Source of the DNA: Akkermansia muciniphila | Lineage (GTDB): Bacteria > Verrucomicrobiota > Verrucomicrobiia > Verrucomicrobiales > Akkermansiaceae | Length of the DNA stretch: 64,000 bases | Reading direction: 5' to 3' | NCBI GenBank assembly: GCA_947624785.1 | Contig: CANQLV010000011.1 | Location: 1 to 64,000, forward strand | Part shown: piece by piece, positions 10,586 to 18,324 of the stretch | Numbering within the stretch: the stretch's first letter is position 1 | Layout of the letters: each line of letters opens with the position of its first letter | Translations under genes and position numbers: made by a program | The notes under the pieces: model-generated | The model's input: the letters and a program-made list of their open reading frames with translations, nothing else | Told to the model about the DNA's origin: nothing | The model's database searches: none

Positions 10586-11443
10586 ATGCCGAAAATCGCA
10601 CTCATTCAACTGTCCGCAGACGCCCGGCCCTCCGTGAACAAGGAAAGGACGGAAGCCGCCATCCGTGAAGCCGCCGCCAACGGGGCACAGATCGTCTGCA
10701 CGCAGGAACTCTTTACCACGGAATACTTTTGCAGGACGGAGGAATGCGATTTGTTCAACCTGGCGGAACCCATTCCCGGAGAACTGACGGAGGCCCACCG
10801 GAAGCTGGCCGCGGAGCTGGGCGTGGTGATCGTGGCCTCCGGCTTTGAAAAACGCGCCACCGGGCTGTATCACAACACCGCCTGGGTGGTGGACGCGGAC
10901 GGAACGTTCCTGGGCATGTACCGCAAGATGCACATTCCGCAGGACCCCGGCTTTGAGGAAAAATTCTACTTTACCCCCGGCGACCTGGGGTACAAGGCGT
11001 TTGAGACCAGATTCGGCCGCATCGGCGTGCTCATCTGCTGGGACCAGTGGTACCCGGAAGCCGCGCGCCTGACGGCCATGCAGGGGGCGGAAATCATCTT
11101 TTACCCCACGGCCATCGGCTGGCTGACGGAGGAAAAACCCCTGCTGGGGGAACAGCAGCACTGCGCCTGGGAAACGGTGCAGCGGGGCCACGCCGTGGCG
11201 AACGGCTGCTACGTCTGCGCCGTCAACCGCGTGGGGACGGAAGGGGAAAGCGAATTCTGGGGGCAGTCCTTTGTGGCGGACTACTACGGCCAGATCGTCG
11301 CCAGGGCTCCCGTCAGTGAGGAAACCATCCTGTATGCGGACCTGGACCTGGACGCGTTGGAAGACCACCGCCGCATCTGGCCCTTCTTCCGCGACCGCCG
11401 CATAGACTCCTACGGCGGCATCACGGAACGGTGGGGAAAATGA
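10586..11443 (+). CDS. aguB: N-carbamoylputrescine amidase
   Basis: Nitrilase-superfamily enzyme that hydrolyses N-carbamoylputrescine to putrescine, CO2 and ammonia in the agmatine route of polyamine synthesis. The catalytic triad is readable as E41 (CTQELF), K114 (MYRKMHIPQD) and C151 (ICWDQWYPE). At 285 residues it is full length, and ICWDQWYPEAAR together with GWLTEEKPLLGEQQH distinguishes it from other nitrilases. The purine-rich GGAAGGGG just upstream of the ATG at 10586 can serve as ribosome binding site. The usual partner, agmatine deiminase (aguA), is not in the window. The gene stands alone on the plus strand. Confidence 0.93.
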   Translation: MPKIALIQLSADARPSVNKERTEAAIREAAANGAQIVCTQELFTTEYFCRTEECDLFNLAEPIPGELTEAHRKLAAELGVVIVASGFEKRATGLYHNTAWVVDADGTFLGMYRKMHIPQDPGFEEKFYFTPGDLGYKAFETRFGRIGVLICWDQWYPEAARLTAMQGAEIIFYPTAIGWLTEEKPLLGEQQHCAWETVQRGHAVANGCYVCAVNRVGTEGESEFWGQSFVADYYGQIVARAPVSEETILYADLDLDALEDHRRIWPFFRDRRIDSYGGITERWGK

Positions 11444-11469
11444 ATCCGTAGAAAGCCTGGTTTATGTAT

Positions 11470-11676
11470 TCAGAGTAACTTTGCCTTCAAGAATCCGATT
11501 GCCTGTTGCATTTCGTCATTGAGGCCGCCCTGAACTCTGATGGCGTCATTGATGAATATTTGACGCTGGAGAGACAGGTGTATTGGGAGGGGCTGTGCCT
11601 TAAATAAAATGAGCGAGCCCATGGTTTTTACGCCTGACGCATTGGAGCAGTTAAGGAGAATCGTGATGACGATCAT
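11470..11676 (-). CDS. Small protein of unknown function (68 aa)
   Basis: A 68-codon frame of unknown role, supported mainly by a strong ribosome binding site: GGAGGAATAGCC directly precedes the ATG at 11676, clearer than for most genes here. The N-terminus is hydrophobic (MIVITILLNCSNAS), suggesting membrane insertion, or a poor lipobox around the Cys; the rest is soluble-looking (INDAIRVQGGLNDEMQQA). It faces aguB tail to tail and lies downstream of the alcohol dehydrogenase terminator, so it needs its own promoter. It could still be a chance frame. Confidence 0.45.
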   Translation of the reverse strand: MIVITILLNCSNASGVKTMGSLILFKAQPLPIHLSLQRQIFINDAIRVQGGLNDEMQQAIGFLKAKLL

Positions 11677-11767
11677 GGCTATTCCTCCCCATACGGGGCG
11701 TTTTTTGGACTGGAAGGATATTTGTCCAAGAGTGGATGAGTAACGTTTTCCTCTGGAAAAATGGCGT

Positions 11768-11796
11768 AAAAAAACGCCGTTCCCGGAGGAACGGCG
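11768..11796 (-). terminator. Intrinsic terminator of the alcohol dehydrogenase gene
   Basis: A perfect 8-bp stem (CGCCGTTC 11775-11782, GAACGGCG 11789-11796) with a 6-base loop is followed on the minus strand by seven U (A tract 11768-11774). It lies 28 bases after the dehydrogenase stop. Confidence 0.88.
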
Positions 11797-11823
11797 GTGT
11801 TGTAAAAGAAGATAAGTTTCCCT

Positions 11824-12930
11824 TTAGTCACAAATGACGGCGATCTTGATGCCCTTCATCTGGACGTTCGTTTCCAAGGCCTCCGTGATTTCATCCAGCT
11901 TGAAGCGGTGGGAAATCAGCTTGGTCAGCGGCAGGCCGATGCCGTAGGCGCGCTTCAGGAAGTCAAACGTGGTCGGGTAATCCTGCGGGGAATACACCCA
12001 GGAGCCCACGGCGGTCACCTCCTTGTTGCAGAGGTCGTAATGGTGGTTGATGACGCTTTCCCCGCCGTCCATGAAGAAGCCCACTTCACACAGGCCGCCG
12101 CCGCGCTTGACGAACTTCCAGGCGTTTGCTCCGGCCTTGCCTACGCCCGTGCACTGGAACACGAAGTCCGCCAGGCGGCCGCCGTTATCCTTCTTCACGG
12201 CGTCCAGCAGGGCGTTCAGGTCCGCGTAATGGGTGAAATTGTAGGTGCGGGAGGCGCCCATTTCCTTGGCCAGTTCCAGGCGGGAATCATTGCCGTCCAC
12301 GGCGATGATGGTTTCAATGCCCAGCGTGCGCAGCGTGGCAATCTGGAGCAGGCCGATAGGGCCGCAGCCCTGCACGAGCACCACGGAATTGAACTTCAGC
12401 AGTCCGGTGGACTTGGCGCGTTCCAGGGAATGGACCACCACGGCGGCGGGTTCCACCAGAATGCGCTGGTCCAGCGTCATGCTGGAAACATTGAAGAACG
12501 TGGAACCCTTGCGGATGACCAGGTATTCCCCGAAGTAGCCGTTCAAATGGACGTCGTCGTCAGGCATCAGGCCGTACACGCCCACGTTCTCGCACAGGTT
12601 GGTGCGGGCCGGGGTATTCAGGCAGGCGTCACAGGTGCCGCACGGGATGATGCAGGTCACGATCTTGTCCCCCAGGGCCACGGGATTTCCGGCGGTGTCC
12701 CTGGTGATATTTTTGCCCATGGCGACGATTTCCCCGGTGCCTTCATGGCCGAGCACCACGGGGCAGAGGCCGAAGGGGTCCCGGTTGTACTCGTGGCCGT
12801 CCGTGCCGCAAACGCCGCAGGCTTCCACCTTGATCAGCATTTCATCGTCCCCGATGGCGGGAATGGGGTATTCACGGATTTCAAATTTCTTGGGAGCTGT
12901 CAGGACAGCGACGCGTGCGGTTTGTTGCAT
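11824..12930 (-). CDS. Zinc-dependent alcohol dehydrogenase (MDR family)
   Basis: A 368-residue medium-chain dehydrogenase. Catalytic-zinc ligands are visible as C41 (CGVCGTDGHEY) and H62-E63 (GHEGTGE). A structural-zinc loop is formed by C97, C100, C103 and C113. The Rossmann fingerprint for NAD(P) is VLVQGCGPIGLLQ. The closest named relatives by eye are the threonine, sorbitol and aryl-alcohol dehydrogenases, but the substrate cannot be deduced. A good ribosome binding site (TAGGAG) precedes the ATG at 12930. The gene is monocistronic, divergent from serS, and has its own terminator. Confidence 0.9.
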   Translation of the reverse strand: MQQTARVAVLTAPKKFEIREYPIPAIGDDEMLIKVEACGVCGTDGHEYNRDPFGLCPVVLGHEGTGEIVAMGKNITRDTAGNPVALGDKIVTCIIPCGTCDACLNTPARTNLCENVGVYGLMPDDDVHLNGYFGEYLVIRKGSTFFNVSSMTLDQRILVEPAAVVVHSLERAKSTGLLKFNSVVLVQGCGPIGLLQIATLRTLGIETIIAVDGNDSRLELAKEMGASRTYNFTHYADLNALLDAVKKDNGGRLADFVFQCTGVGKAGANAWKFVKRGGGLCEVGFFMDGGESVINHHYDLCNKEVTAVGSWVYSPQDYPTTFDFLKRAYGIGLPLTKLISHRFKLDEITEALETNVQMKGIKIAVICD

Positions 12931-13293
12931 AGTGCTCCTACACTACCCTCTGCCGTTCGGCTCCTTCAAGAACAAAGGAGGATGAAAGGGAATTAACTTG
13001 CTGAAAACGGAGAAAAATTCCCTTTTACCCCTTCTTGCAATACTCCCGCATCCAGGAAAAACACATAAAAACAGTGGTTTCCGGAAACTGTTCAGCAAAT
13101 CTTCCGCTGTCTCTCCAGCTATCATCAAAAGCTTCCGGGAGCGTCCCATGGCATGCGGCGCTCCCGGCGTGTTTTTCCGCAGTAACTGTACCGCACCGGA
13201 GCAAAAGGCACGTTATTGCATGTGTAGTTTTTCCATGAAAGTCCGTTCATTTGGCTTGCGTGGCGGAGGGATGGAGTGCAAGCTGTGCGCGTT
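12931..13293. other. Divergent intergenic region between the dehydrogenase and serS
   Basis: A 363-base stretch that should hold the promoters of both flanking genes. The only distinctive element is the hairpin at 13134-13169 (see that entry). Short frames on both strands look like chance. Confidence 0.5.
13134..13169 (-). repeat. REP-like hairpin repeat, copy 4, in the serS upstream region
   Basis: CCGGGAGCG (from about 13135) pairs perfectly with CGCTCCCGG further on. On the minus strand 13169-13147 carries the same 23 bases (CGCCGGGAGCGCCGCATGCCATG) as 24999-25021. On the plus strand the hairpin is followed by TGTTTTT at 13170-13176, so it could also act as a terminator or attenuator in the serS leader. 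Confidence 0.65.
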
Positions 13294-14574
13294 ATGCTCG
13301 ACATCCGTGTAATACGAGAAAATCCGGAAGAAGTGAAAGCGCGTTTGAAGCCCCGTAGCGGAGACGCGTGGAAGCTTGTTGATGACGTTCTGGCGTGCGA
13401 TGAAGCGCGCCGCAATGCCGAGACGGAAAAGCAGGCCTTGCAGTCCGAGCGCAATGCCACCTCCAAGCAGATCGGCATGCTCAAGAAGAAGGGGGAGGAC
13501 ACCTCCTCCATAGAAGCGCGCGTGCGTGAAATCGGGGACCGCATCCGGGAGCTGGACCGCCTGGCGGAGGAAAATTCCGCCCAGCTCACCTCCCTGCTGA
13601 TGAACATTCCCAACCTGCCGCATCCGGAATGCCCCGTGGGTGCGGATGAAACGGCCAACCCGGAAGTCAAGCTGTGGGGTGAAAAGCCCGCTATTGAGAA
13701 CCCGAAGGACCATGTGGAACTGGCCGCGAACCTGGGCATGATTTCCTTTGAGGACGGTGCGCGGATCACGGGCTCCGGCTTTGTGGTGTACCGCGGGGCG
13801 GGCGCCCGTCTGGAACGCGCCCTGATCAACTTCCTGCTGGACACGCAGACCGTGGAGAACGGCTATCAGGAAGTGGGGGTTCCCTTTGTGGTCAAGCGGG
13901 AGTGCATGGAAGGCACCGGACAGCTTCCCAAGTTTGAGGAAGACATGTACGGCACGGAGGAACAGCAGATGTTCCTGATTCCCACGGCGGAAGTGCCCGT
14001 GACCAACCTGTACCGGGACACCATTTTACAGGAAAGCGAGCTGCCCGTCAAAATGGCCGCGTACACGCCCTGCTTCCGCCGGGAAGCCGGGAGCGCCGGC
14101 CGCATCAACCGCGGCATGATCCGCATTCACCAGTTTGACAAGGTGGAACTGGTTCAGATTCTGAAGCCGGAAGACTCCTTCCGGGAGCTGGAAGTGCTCC
14201 GCAGCCATGCGGAATCCATCCTCCAGAAGCTGGGGCTGCACTACCGGGTGATTGAGCTTTGCACGGGCGACCTCGGTTTTTCCTCCGCCAAGACGTACGA
14301 CATTGAAGTATGGGCTCCGGGCCAGGGGCAGTATCTGGAGGTTTCCTCCTGCTCCTGCTTTACGGACTACCAGGCGCGCCGCATGCGCCTGCGTTACAAG
14401 GACGCGGACGGCAAGAACCAGTTCTGCCACACCCTGAACGGTTCCGGCACGGCTCTACCGCGCCTGTACGTGGCCCTGCTGGAAACCTGCCAGCAGCCGG
14501 ACGGCTCCATCCGCATTCCGGAAGCACTCGTGCCGTACTTCGGCGCGGACAGCATCCGCCCGGAACAAGCCTGA
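13294..14574 (+). CDS. serS: Seryl-tRNA synthetase
   Basis: Class II aminoacyl-tRNA synthetase charging tRNA-Ser (and tRNA-Sec). The 426 residues match the family. An N-terminal coiled-coil arm (about residues 30-105, rich in Glu, Arg and Lys) is followed by the catalytic core with motif 2 (CFRREAGSAGRINRGMIRIH) and motif 3 (GSGTALPRLYVALLE). I use the ATG at 13294 because MLDIRVIRENPEEV matches the usual N-terminus. However, an in-frame GTG at 13276 has a better ribosome binding site (GGAGG with six bases spacing) and could be the true start, adding six residues. Confidence 0.97.
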   Translation: MLDIRVIRENPEEVKARLKPRSGDAWKLVDDVLACDEARRNAETEKQALQSERNATSKQIGMLKKKGEDTSSIEARVREIGDRIRELDRLAEENSAQLTSLLMNIPNLPHPECPVGADETANPEVKLWGEKPAIENPKDHVELAANLGMISFEDGARITGSGFVVYRGAGARLERALINFLLDTQTVENGYQEVGVPFVVKRECMEGTGQLPKFEEDMYGTEEQQMFLIPTAEVPVTNLYRDTILQESELPVKMAAYTPCFRREAGSAGRINRGMIRIHQFDKVELVQILKPEDSFRELEVLRSHAESILQKLGLHYRVIELCTGDLGFSSAKTYDIEVWAPGQGQYLEVSSCSCFTDYQARRMRLRYKDADGKNQFCHTLNGSGTALPRLYVALLETCQQPDGSIRIPEALVPYFGADSIRPEQA

Positions 14575-14611
14575 ACCGGCGTTTTTCACGTCCCAACCCT
14601 GAATCAAGCCC

Positions 14612-15391
14612 ATGCCTGACGAGGGACCCCTGGAACACTACCTGACTGTTTCCCATGAGCCGGAGCCGGACGTTCCGGAACCGGCTCCGGAACGCAGTCC
14701 CGGACCGTGGCGGGAGAGGGGAATCATGCTGGGGCTGGGCTTTCTGCTGGGGTGCATCGGGGCGTATGCGCTGATTTATTCGGAAATGTCCGGCGGCATG
14801 CGGACGCTGAAAGAGTCGCTTTCAGAAGAACGTGATGCGAATGCCTCCCTGCAAAAGGAGCGCGCCCATCTGCTGGAAACACTGGAGCAGATGCGCATGG
14901 ACAGCCTGCTGACGGAACGTTCCCCCCTTTCCATGACGGGCAATGGCATTCCCAGGGCAAGCCGCCGCCCCGTTCCCCAGCCTCCGCCGCTTACGCCGCT
15001 GCCTTCCGGCGGCCAGGCTTCCCCCGCTCCCGCGCCGGAGCCCGGCTCCGTGGAGGACCGCCTGGTCAATCCGGGTCCGGAAGACTGGAAGGAACGCTAC
15101 CAGTACGCCGCTTTGAAATACAACCGGGTGGTGGAGGATTACAACAGGTTGAGGAAGCTTTACATGAACCTGGTGGGCCAGGGGGGAGCCGCCAGCGGGC
15201 TGGTAACGGGAGTCCAGTTTTACAAGGCCCTGCGGAAGGATACGCGGGCGGAGGCGCGCAAGCTGGATGAACGGTACATGAAAGGGGGGCTGCGTGGCAG
15301 CGAGCTCCGGGAACTGGAACGCAGCAGGGATGAAATGCGGCACCGGGACTGGTGGCTGAAAAAAATGGCGCGCCAGTTCCAGATAGATTAA
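14612..15391 (+). CDS. Single-pass membrane protein with coiled coil, unknown function
   Basis: A 259-residue protein not recognised as a known family. A Pro/Glu-rich cytoplasmic N-terminus (about 1-35) precedes one TM helix (GIMLGLGFLLGCIGAYALIY, about 37-56), then a probable coiled coil (about 60-95), a Pro-rich linker (about 110-150), and a charged helical C-terminus rich in Arg, Lys and Glu. It lies 37 bases after serS on the same strand and probably shares its transcript. The N-in, C-out layout and Pro-rich linkers suggest an envelope scaffold, which is inference only. Confidence 0.75.
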   Translation: MPDEGPLEHYLTVSHEPEPDVPEPAPERSPGPWRERGIMLGLGFLLGCIGAYALIYSEMSGGMRTLKESLSEERDANASLQKERAHLLETLEQMRMDSLLTERSPLSMTGNGIPRASRRPVPQPPPLTPLPSGGQASPAPAPEPGSVEDRLVNPGPEDWKERYQYAALKYNRVVEDYNRLRKLYMNLVGQGGAASGLVTGVQFYKALRKDTRAEARKLDERYMKGGLRGSELRELERSRDEMRHRDWWLKKMARQFQID

Positions 15392-15640
15392 ACGGGCGCG
15401 GCCATTCCCGTTGTGAGGAATAGTCCGGTGGAGAGGCAGGCTTGATGAAAGGCGAAAGGCCGCACGGGGCAGCGGGCGCCCCGTGGCTCCATGCAGCCAT
15501 AAAAAGAGGCTCCCCGGAGAATGCTCCTTCCCGGAAAGCCTTGATATAAATAATAAGGCCAGGAGCATGAAAGCACCGGGCCTTACTGGAAGTGTGGTGA
15601 TCAGGAAGAAGCGAATGTTCTTCCCGTAATTTTACCGCTG

Positions 15641-15973
15641 TTAGCGGCGGTTGCGGCCATAGCCGTTGTTGTCGCGTCTGCCGCTGCCGCCATTGCCACG
15701 GTAACCGCCCCCGCCGCCTGTGTTGGCCTGCGGTTTGGCTTCATTGACAACCAGGGCGCGACCCTGAAACTCATTTCCGTTCAGGGCGGAAATGGCATCG
15801 TTCATGGAATCGGTGGACTCCATGGTGACGAATGCGAACCCCCTGGGCCTTCCGGATTCACGGTCGGTTGGAATGAATACTTCAGTCACTTCGCCATGGG
15901 TGCCAAACAAATCACTCAGGTCCTGTTCGGTGGCATTGAAGGACAAATTCCCTACATACATTTTTGTGTTCAT
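15641..15973 (-). CDS. RRM-domain RNA-binding protein
   Basis: A 110-residue glycine-rich RNA-binding protein. One RRM domain (residues 1-80) carries RNP2 (MYVGNLSF) and RNP1 (RGFAFVTM). The tail is Gly/Arg/Asn-rich ([15 protein letters not shown]), as in the cyanobacterial and verrucomicrobial Rbp proteins linked to cold or stress. I use the ATG at 15973; an upstream in-frame extension of 29 codons falls in the leader and is not conserved in style. The gene has a near-consensus promoter at 16075-16103 and a leader of about 95 bases that starts with a hairpin. Confidence 0.95.
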   Translation of the reverse strand: MNTKMYVGNLSFNATEQDLSDLFGTHGEVTEVFIPTDRESGRPRGFAFVTMESTDSMNDAISALNGNEFQGRALVVNEAKPQANTGGGGGYRGNGGSGRRDNNGYGRNRR

Positions 15974-16053
15974 ATGATCAAAAGACACGTGCTCTGATTG
16001 TTCTTCAATGCATTCCCGAAGAGCCGGGAGTAAAAGCCAAAATTCCGAATAAG

Positions 16054-16069
16054 CAGACACCGCTGTCTG
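16054..16069 (-). promoter_or_regulatory. Hairpin at the 5' end of the RRM gene leader
   Basis: CAGACA and TGTCTG form a 6-bp stem with a 4-base loop right at the predicted transcription start (about 16068). Such 5' stem-loops can protect mRNA from decay. The function here is inferred from position. Confidence 0.4.
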
Positions 16070-16074
16070 TAAAG

Positions 16075-16103
16075 ATTATATCCTTTCCATATTAAAAAGC
16101 CAA
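16075..16103 (-). promoter_or_regulatory. Promoter of the RRM protein gene
   Basis: On the minus strand TTGGCT (16103-16098) and a perfect TATAAT (16080-16075) are spaced by exactly 17 bases. This is the best match to a sigma70 promoter noticed in the window. Confidence 0.65.
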
Positions 16104-16193
16104 GAACAATATTATGCAGATCTGAATATTTCCCCGGATGCCTCCCATGAATTCTGTATTCTGCGGTTGTTGAAGAGGAAGAAATTCTTTCCC

Positions 16194-16334
16194 TCAGCAC
16201 AATTCCGTGGCAATGGCGTCCACCAGCAGCCGGCCGCGGCCTTTCAGGATGAGCCTTTGTTCCGGGGAGGTGTATGCCAGGCCCAGTTCCCGGTATTGTT
16301 CCAGCAGCGGACGGGATTCCGGCAGGATGTATTT
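16194..16334 (-). pseudogene. Second copy of the hemW 3' end (46 codons plus stop)
   Basis: Bases 16195-16334 align without gaps to 18306-18445, the last 140 bases of hemW, with about 11 mismatches (near 92 % identity). The translation keeps the frame to the same TGA stop (KYILPESRPLLEQYRELGLA at the start, ending IATELC). No start codon or upstream hemW sequence is present. It is therefore a displaced terminal fragment bounding the AT-rich insertion at 16335-18305, most simply the original hemW end left behind when foreign DNA with its own hemW end was inserted. Confidence 0.9.
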
Positions 16335-16428
16335 CCGTGTTAGATTCCTATCTTCCAAAAGCGGAACCGCCCGTATTTTTCACCTCCTGCGCGGAACAAA
16401 GGCTGGAATAGCTATCCTGTTAATGAGT

Positions 16429-17019
16429 TTATTCAGAGGGCGTGGACCAAGGCTCTTTGAATGAAGCCTCTATGTGTTCTTGGGATTCATACCGGGAATC
16501 AATAAATTGGGCAATGTCCTGAGCAGATTGAGTATTAGGTCCAAGAATTGTTTCAAAAAGCAATGTACTGCCTCTATAGCAAGTATTTCCATCTGTTTCT
16601 CTTTCAGCCTGCATGGGTAGGAAAATAACGAGCAGCCGGCTTTGAAGTTGTAGGATACGCAGCAGAATGAATTTCTGCATTTCCGCTGATGCAGGAATGG
16701 ACAGAACCTGCTTTTTCATGTCGGCAGTGAAACCTGTGAGTTTTTTTAGGATAGGAGAAACTTCCGTATTAAAAGATTTTGCAGCCTTATCAGCAGAATC
16801 TTTATCAACAATGGAGTTATACCAATTTTGTACTTTGCCTACAGGTGTTTCATAAGTTTCAATGAAAGTCTGCCACGCTTTTTTATCCTGTTCTCGGGAA
16901 AGCAATTCCTCCCCAGGTGGCTCATAAGAAAGATTTTTCAAGACTTCCGGCTCCAGACCATGTATTAGGCAAGAATCTCCATAACATATTGAAGAATAAA
17001 TAAAAAAAAGTATATACAT
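16429..17019 (-). CDS. Unknown, probably secreted protein in the hemW insertion
   Basis: A 196-residue protein that I do not recognise. The N-terminus (MYILFFIYSSICYG) looks like a short signal peptide. The mature part is mostly helical and charged, with Cys residues only at the N-terminus and near residue 146. Codon use is AT-rich, unlike the surrounding core genes. A run of eight A/T at 17002-17009 lies within codons 4-6, a possible slippage site. No ribosome binding site is evident. It lies within the inserted segment next to two other unknown frames. Confidence 0.65.
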   Translation of the reverse strand: MYILFFIYSSICYGDSCLIHGLEPEVLKNLSYEPPGEELLSREQDKKAWQTFIETYETPVGKVQNWYNSIVDKDSADKAAKSFNTEVSPILKKLTGFTADMKKQVLSIPASAEMQKFILLRILQLQSRLLVIFLPMQAERETDGNTCYRGSTLLFETILGPNTQSAQDIAQFIDSRYESQEHIEASFKEPWSTPSE

Positions 17020-17102
17020 ATATGATTGTTTTTGAGTATGTCATGACCGTAAAAATTATGGATTGAAATGATTGCAAGGGACAAGGCGTTTTTCTCCAAC
17101 AT

Positions 17103-17267
17103 TTATCCCTTGTGTGTCAGCAGCTTGAGTGATTTGTTCCAAAGTTGCTCCTGTATAGCGTAAAATGGATGCAACAAGAGAAGCACAATTGGAACCATAA
17201 TAGGGAGATTTTTTATCAAGGTTCTGATTGTTTTTTGGAAGAAGGTTATATCTTTCTTGTTCATCAT
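17103..17267 (-). CDS. Small hydrophobic peptide frame in the hemW insertion
   Basis: A 54-codon frame: a basic N-terminus, a hydrophobic stretch PIMVPIVLLLLHPFYA ending in an Ala that could be a signal-peptidase site, then about 20 polar residues. It lies between the two larger unknown frames, 22 bases after the stop of one and 83 before the start of the other. It may be a real membrane peptide or the severed signal peptide of a decayed gene. Weak evidence. Confidence 0.3.
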   Translation of the reverse strand: MMNKKDITFFQKTIRTLIKNLPIMVPIVLLLLHPFYAIQEQLWNKSLKLLTHKG

Positions 17268-17289
17268 AGATTTGAGAAAAATGGAGAAC

Positions 17290-18324
17290 CTATTGAAAAT
17301 ATGTTTTATTTTCCTGAATCTGAAAATCAGTGAAGTTGGTGAATTTTTGTTTATGTTGATTTTTGTACCAGTTTTCAACGGCTAATATATCAGGTTGATC
17401 ATTCTTGTGGTAAGACATATCAGTTAAGCTTTCTATATATCTATCCATGATGCCTGCCTTTTTATACGGAGGAGGAACAGGTTCGATAACAGTTGTATAA
17501 ACATAAGCTCCGAGGACAAAATTCCCTTTAGTTATTTTTCTATATTTAATTTCTGTTCCCGCATCTCCTCCGATAGTAATAATTTTCATTCCAGGAATGA
17601 CTTTGCAATCAGCAAGTCCAGGATTGGGCAGATTGAATTTTTTTGGATCATCAGGGACAAAGAGCAGAAAGTGATGGTTTGCCATGCCCATACCCTGGCA
17701 TGGACGAATAGCCCAGTAAACTTCCCCTAAACGATTTGGGATACCTTCATAATAAAAGATTTTGTCACCAATGGTCACGCGGATCAATTCTGTTTCTGTC
17801 GGGGTGTAGGTGATGCAGGGACCTTTGCCGATAGGTTTCCACGCGCCGTTGTTGGGTTGAAAGGTGTGGTTACGCGCCAAAATGACTCCGTTAAATCTCT
17901 GTGGACATTTAGAGTAAGTTTGGGATTCCCATTTGATAGATACGCCTCCGGAGTTTTCGGAAGGACCTTTTGTCAGATAGGTTTTATTGATAGCGAGCCG
18001 GAGTTCTGTTTTTTTCTTCAGGAAGAGGTGGCTTTTACGGTAGGGGGCCGCTTTTTCTCCAATACAAACATCCACCACGATGGGGGCGACTACAAGGCTG
18101 ATACCGTCCAAGTCAGTTGTGCCCGGCTTGGGATTGTAATAGGTTTGTGAATATTTGATTTGGAAATTGTAAGAACCCGCTTTTAAGACATGCTGGCAAT
18201 CCCGGCGCCCTTTGGAAATATCATGTCCTTTTCCGTGTTCTTTTAACCAGTCTGTTTTTTCTCCCTCTTCCGTGGTGTAAGCAATGTCGCATCCATAATA
18301 GCAATCAGCACAGTTCCGCGGCAA
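17290..18324 (-). CDS. Unknown protein in the hemW insertion, possibly 5'-truncated
   Basis: A 344-residue frame of unknown function, rich in beta-prone and aromatic residues with about ten Cys (for example MPRNCADCYYGC, CPQRF, CITYTP, RPCQGMG), suggesting a secreted disulfide-bonded protein. No signal peptide is present in the frame as read. Its only plausible ATG (18324) lies inside the last 20 bases of hemW in another frame, so the first six or seven residues are encoded by hemW sequence. The gene may therefore have lost its true start when the segment inserted, or be translated by coupling to hemW. Composition is AT-rich. Confidence 0.6.
   Translation of the reverse strand: MPRNCADCYYGCDIAYTTEEGEKTDWLKEHGKGHDISKGRRDCQHVLKAGSYNFQIKYSQTYYNPKPGTTDLDGISLVVAPIVVDVCIGEKAAPYRKSHLFLKKKTELRLAINKTYLTKGPSENSGGVSIKWESQTYSKCPQRFNGVILARNHTFQPNNGAWKPIGKGPCITYTPTETELIRVTIGDKIFYYEGIPNRLGEVYWAIRPCQGMGMANHHFLLFVPDDPKKFNLPNPGLADCKVIPGMKIITIGGDAGTEIKYRKITKGNFVLGAYVYTTVIEPVPPPYKKAGIMDRYIESLTDMSYHKNDQPDILAVENWYKNQHKQKFTNFTDFQIQENKTYFQ

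Larger units (their letters stand above)
16335..18305. mobile_element. AT-rich insertion at the hemW 3' end, flanked by a 140-bp direct repeat
   Basis: A 1.97-kb segment, clearly richer in A and T than its neighbours, lies between the displaced hemW end (16194-16334) and the functional one (18306-18445). It carries two main frames (16429-17019 and 17290-18324) and one tiny frame (17103-17267), all on the minus strand and none recognised. No integrase, transposase or terminal inverted repeats are visible. The layout resembles gene acquisition that restores the 3' end of a housekeeping gene. Confidence 0.7.

Noticed and set aside
15392..15640. Terminator hairpins between the membrane protein gene and the RRM gene
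   Set aside because: CACGGGG/CCCCGTG and AAGGCC/GGCCTT can pair, but no U-run follows either in a useful orientation, so I do not call a terminator.
16335..18305. Insertion sequence or prophage fragment
   Set aside because: No transposase, integrase, terminal inverted repeats or phage-like genes; the only boundary signal is the duplicated hemW end.
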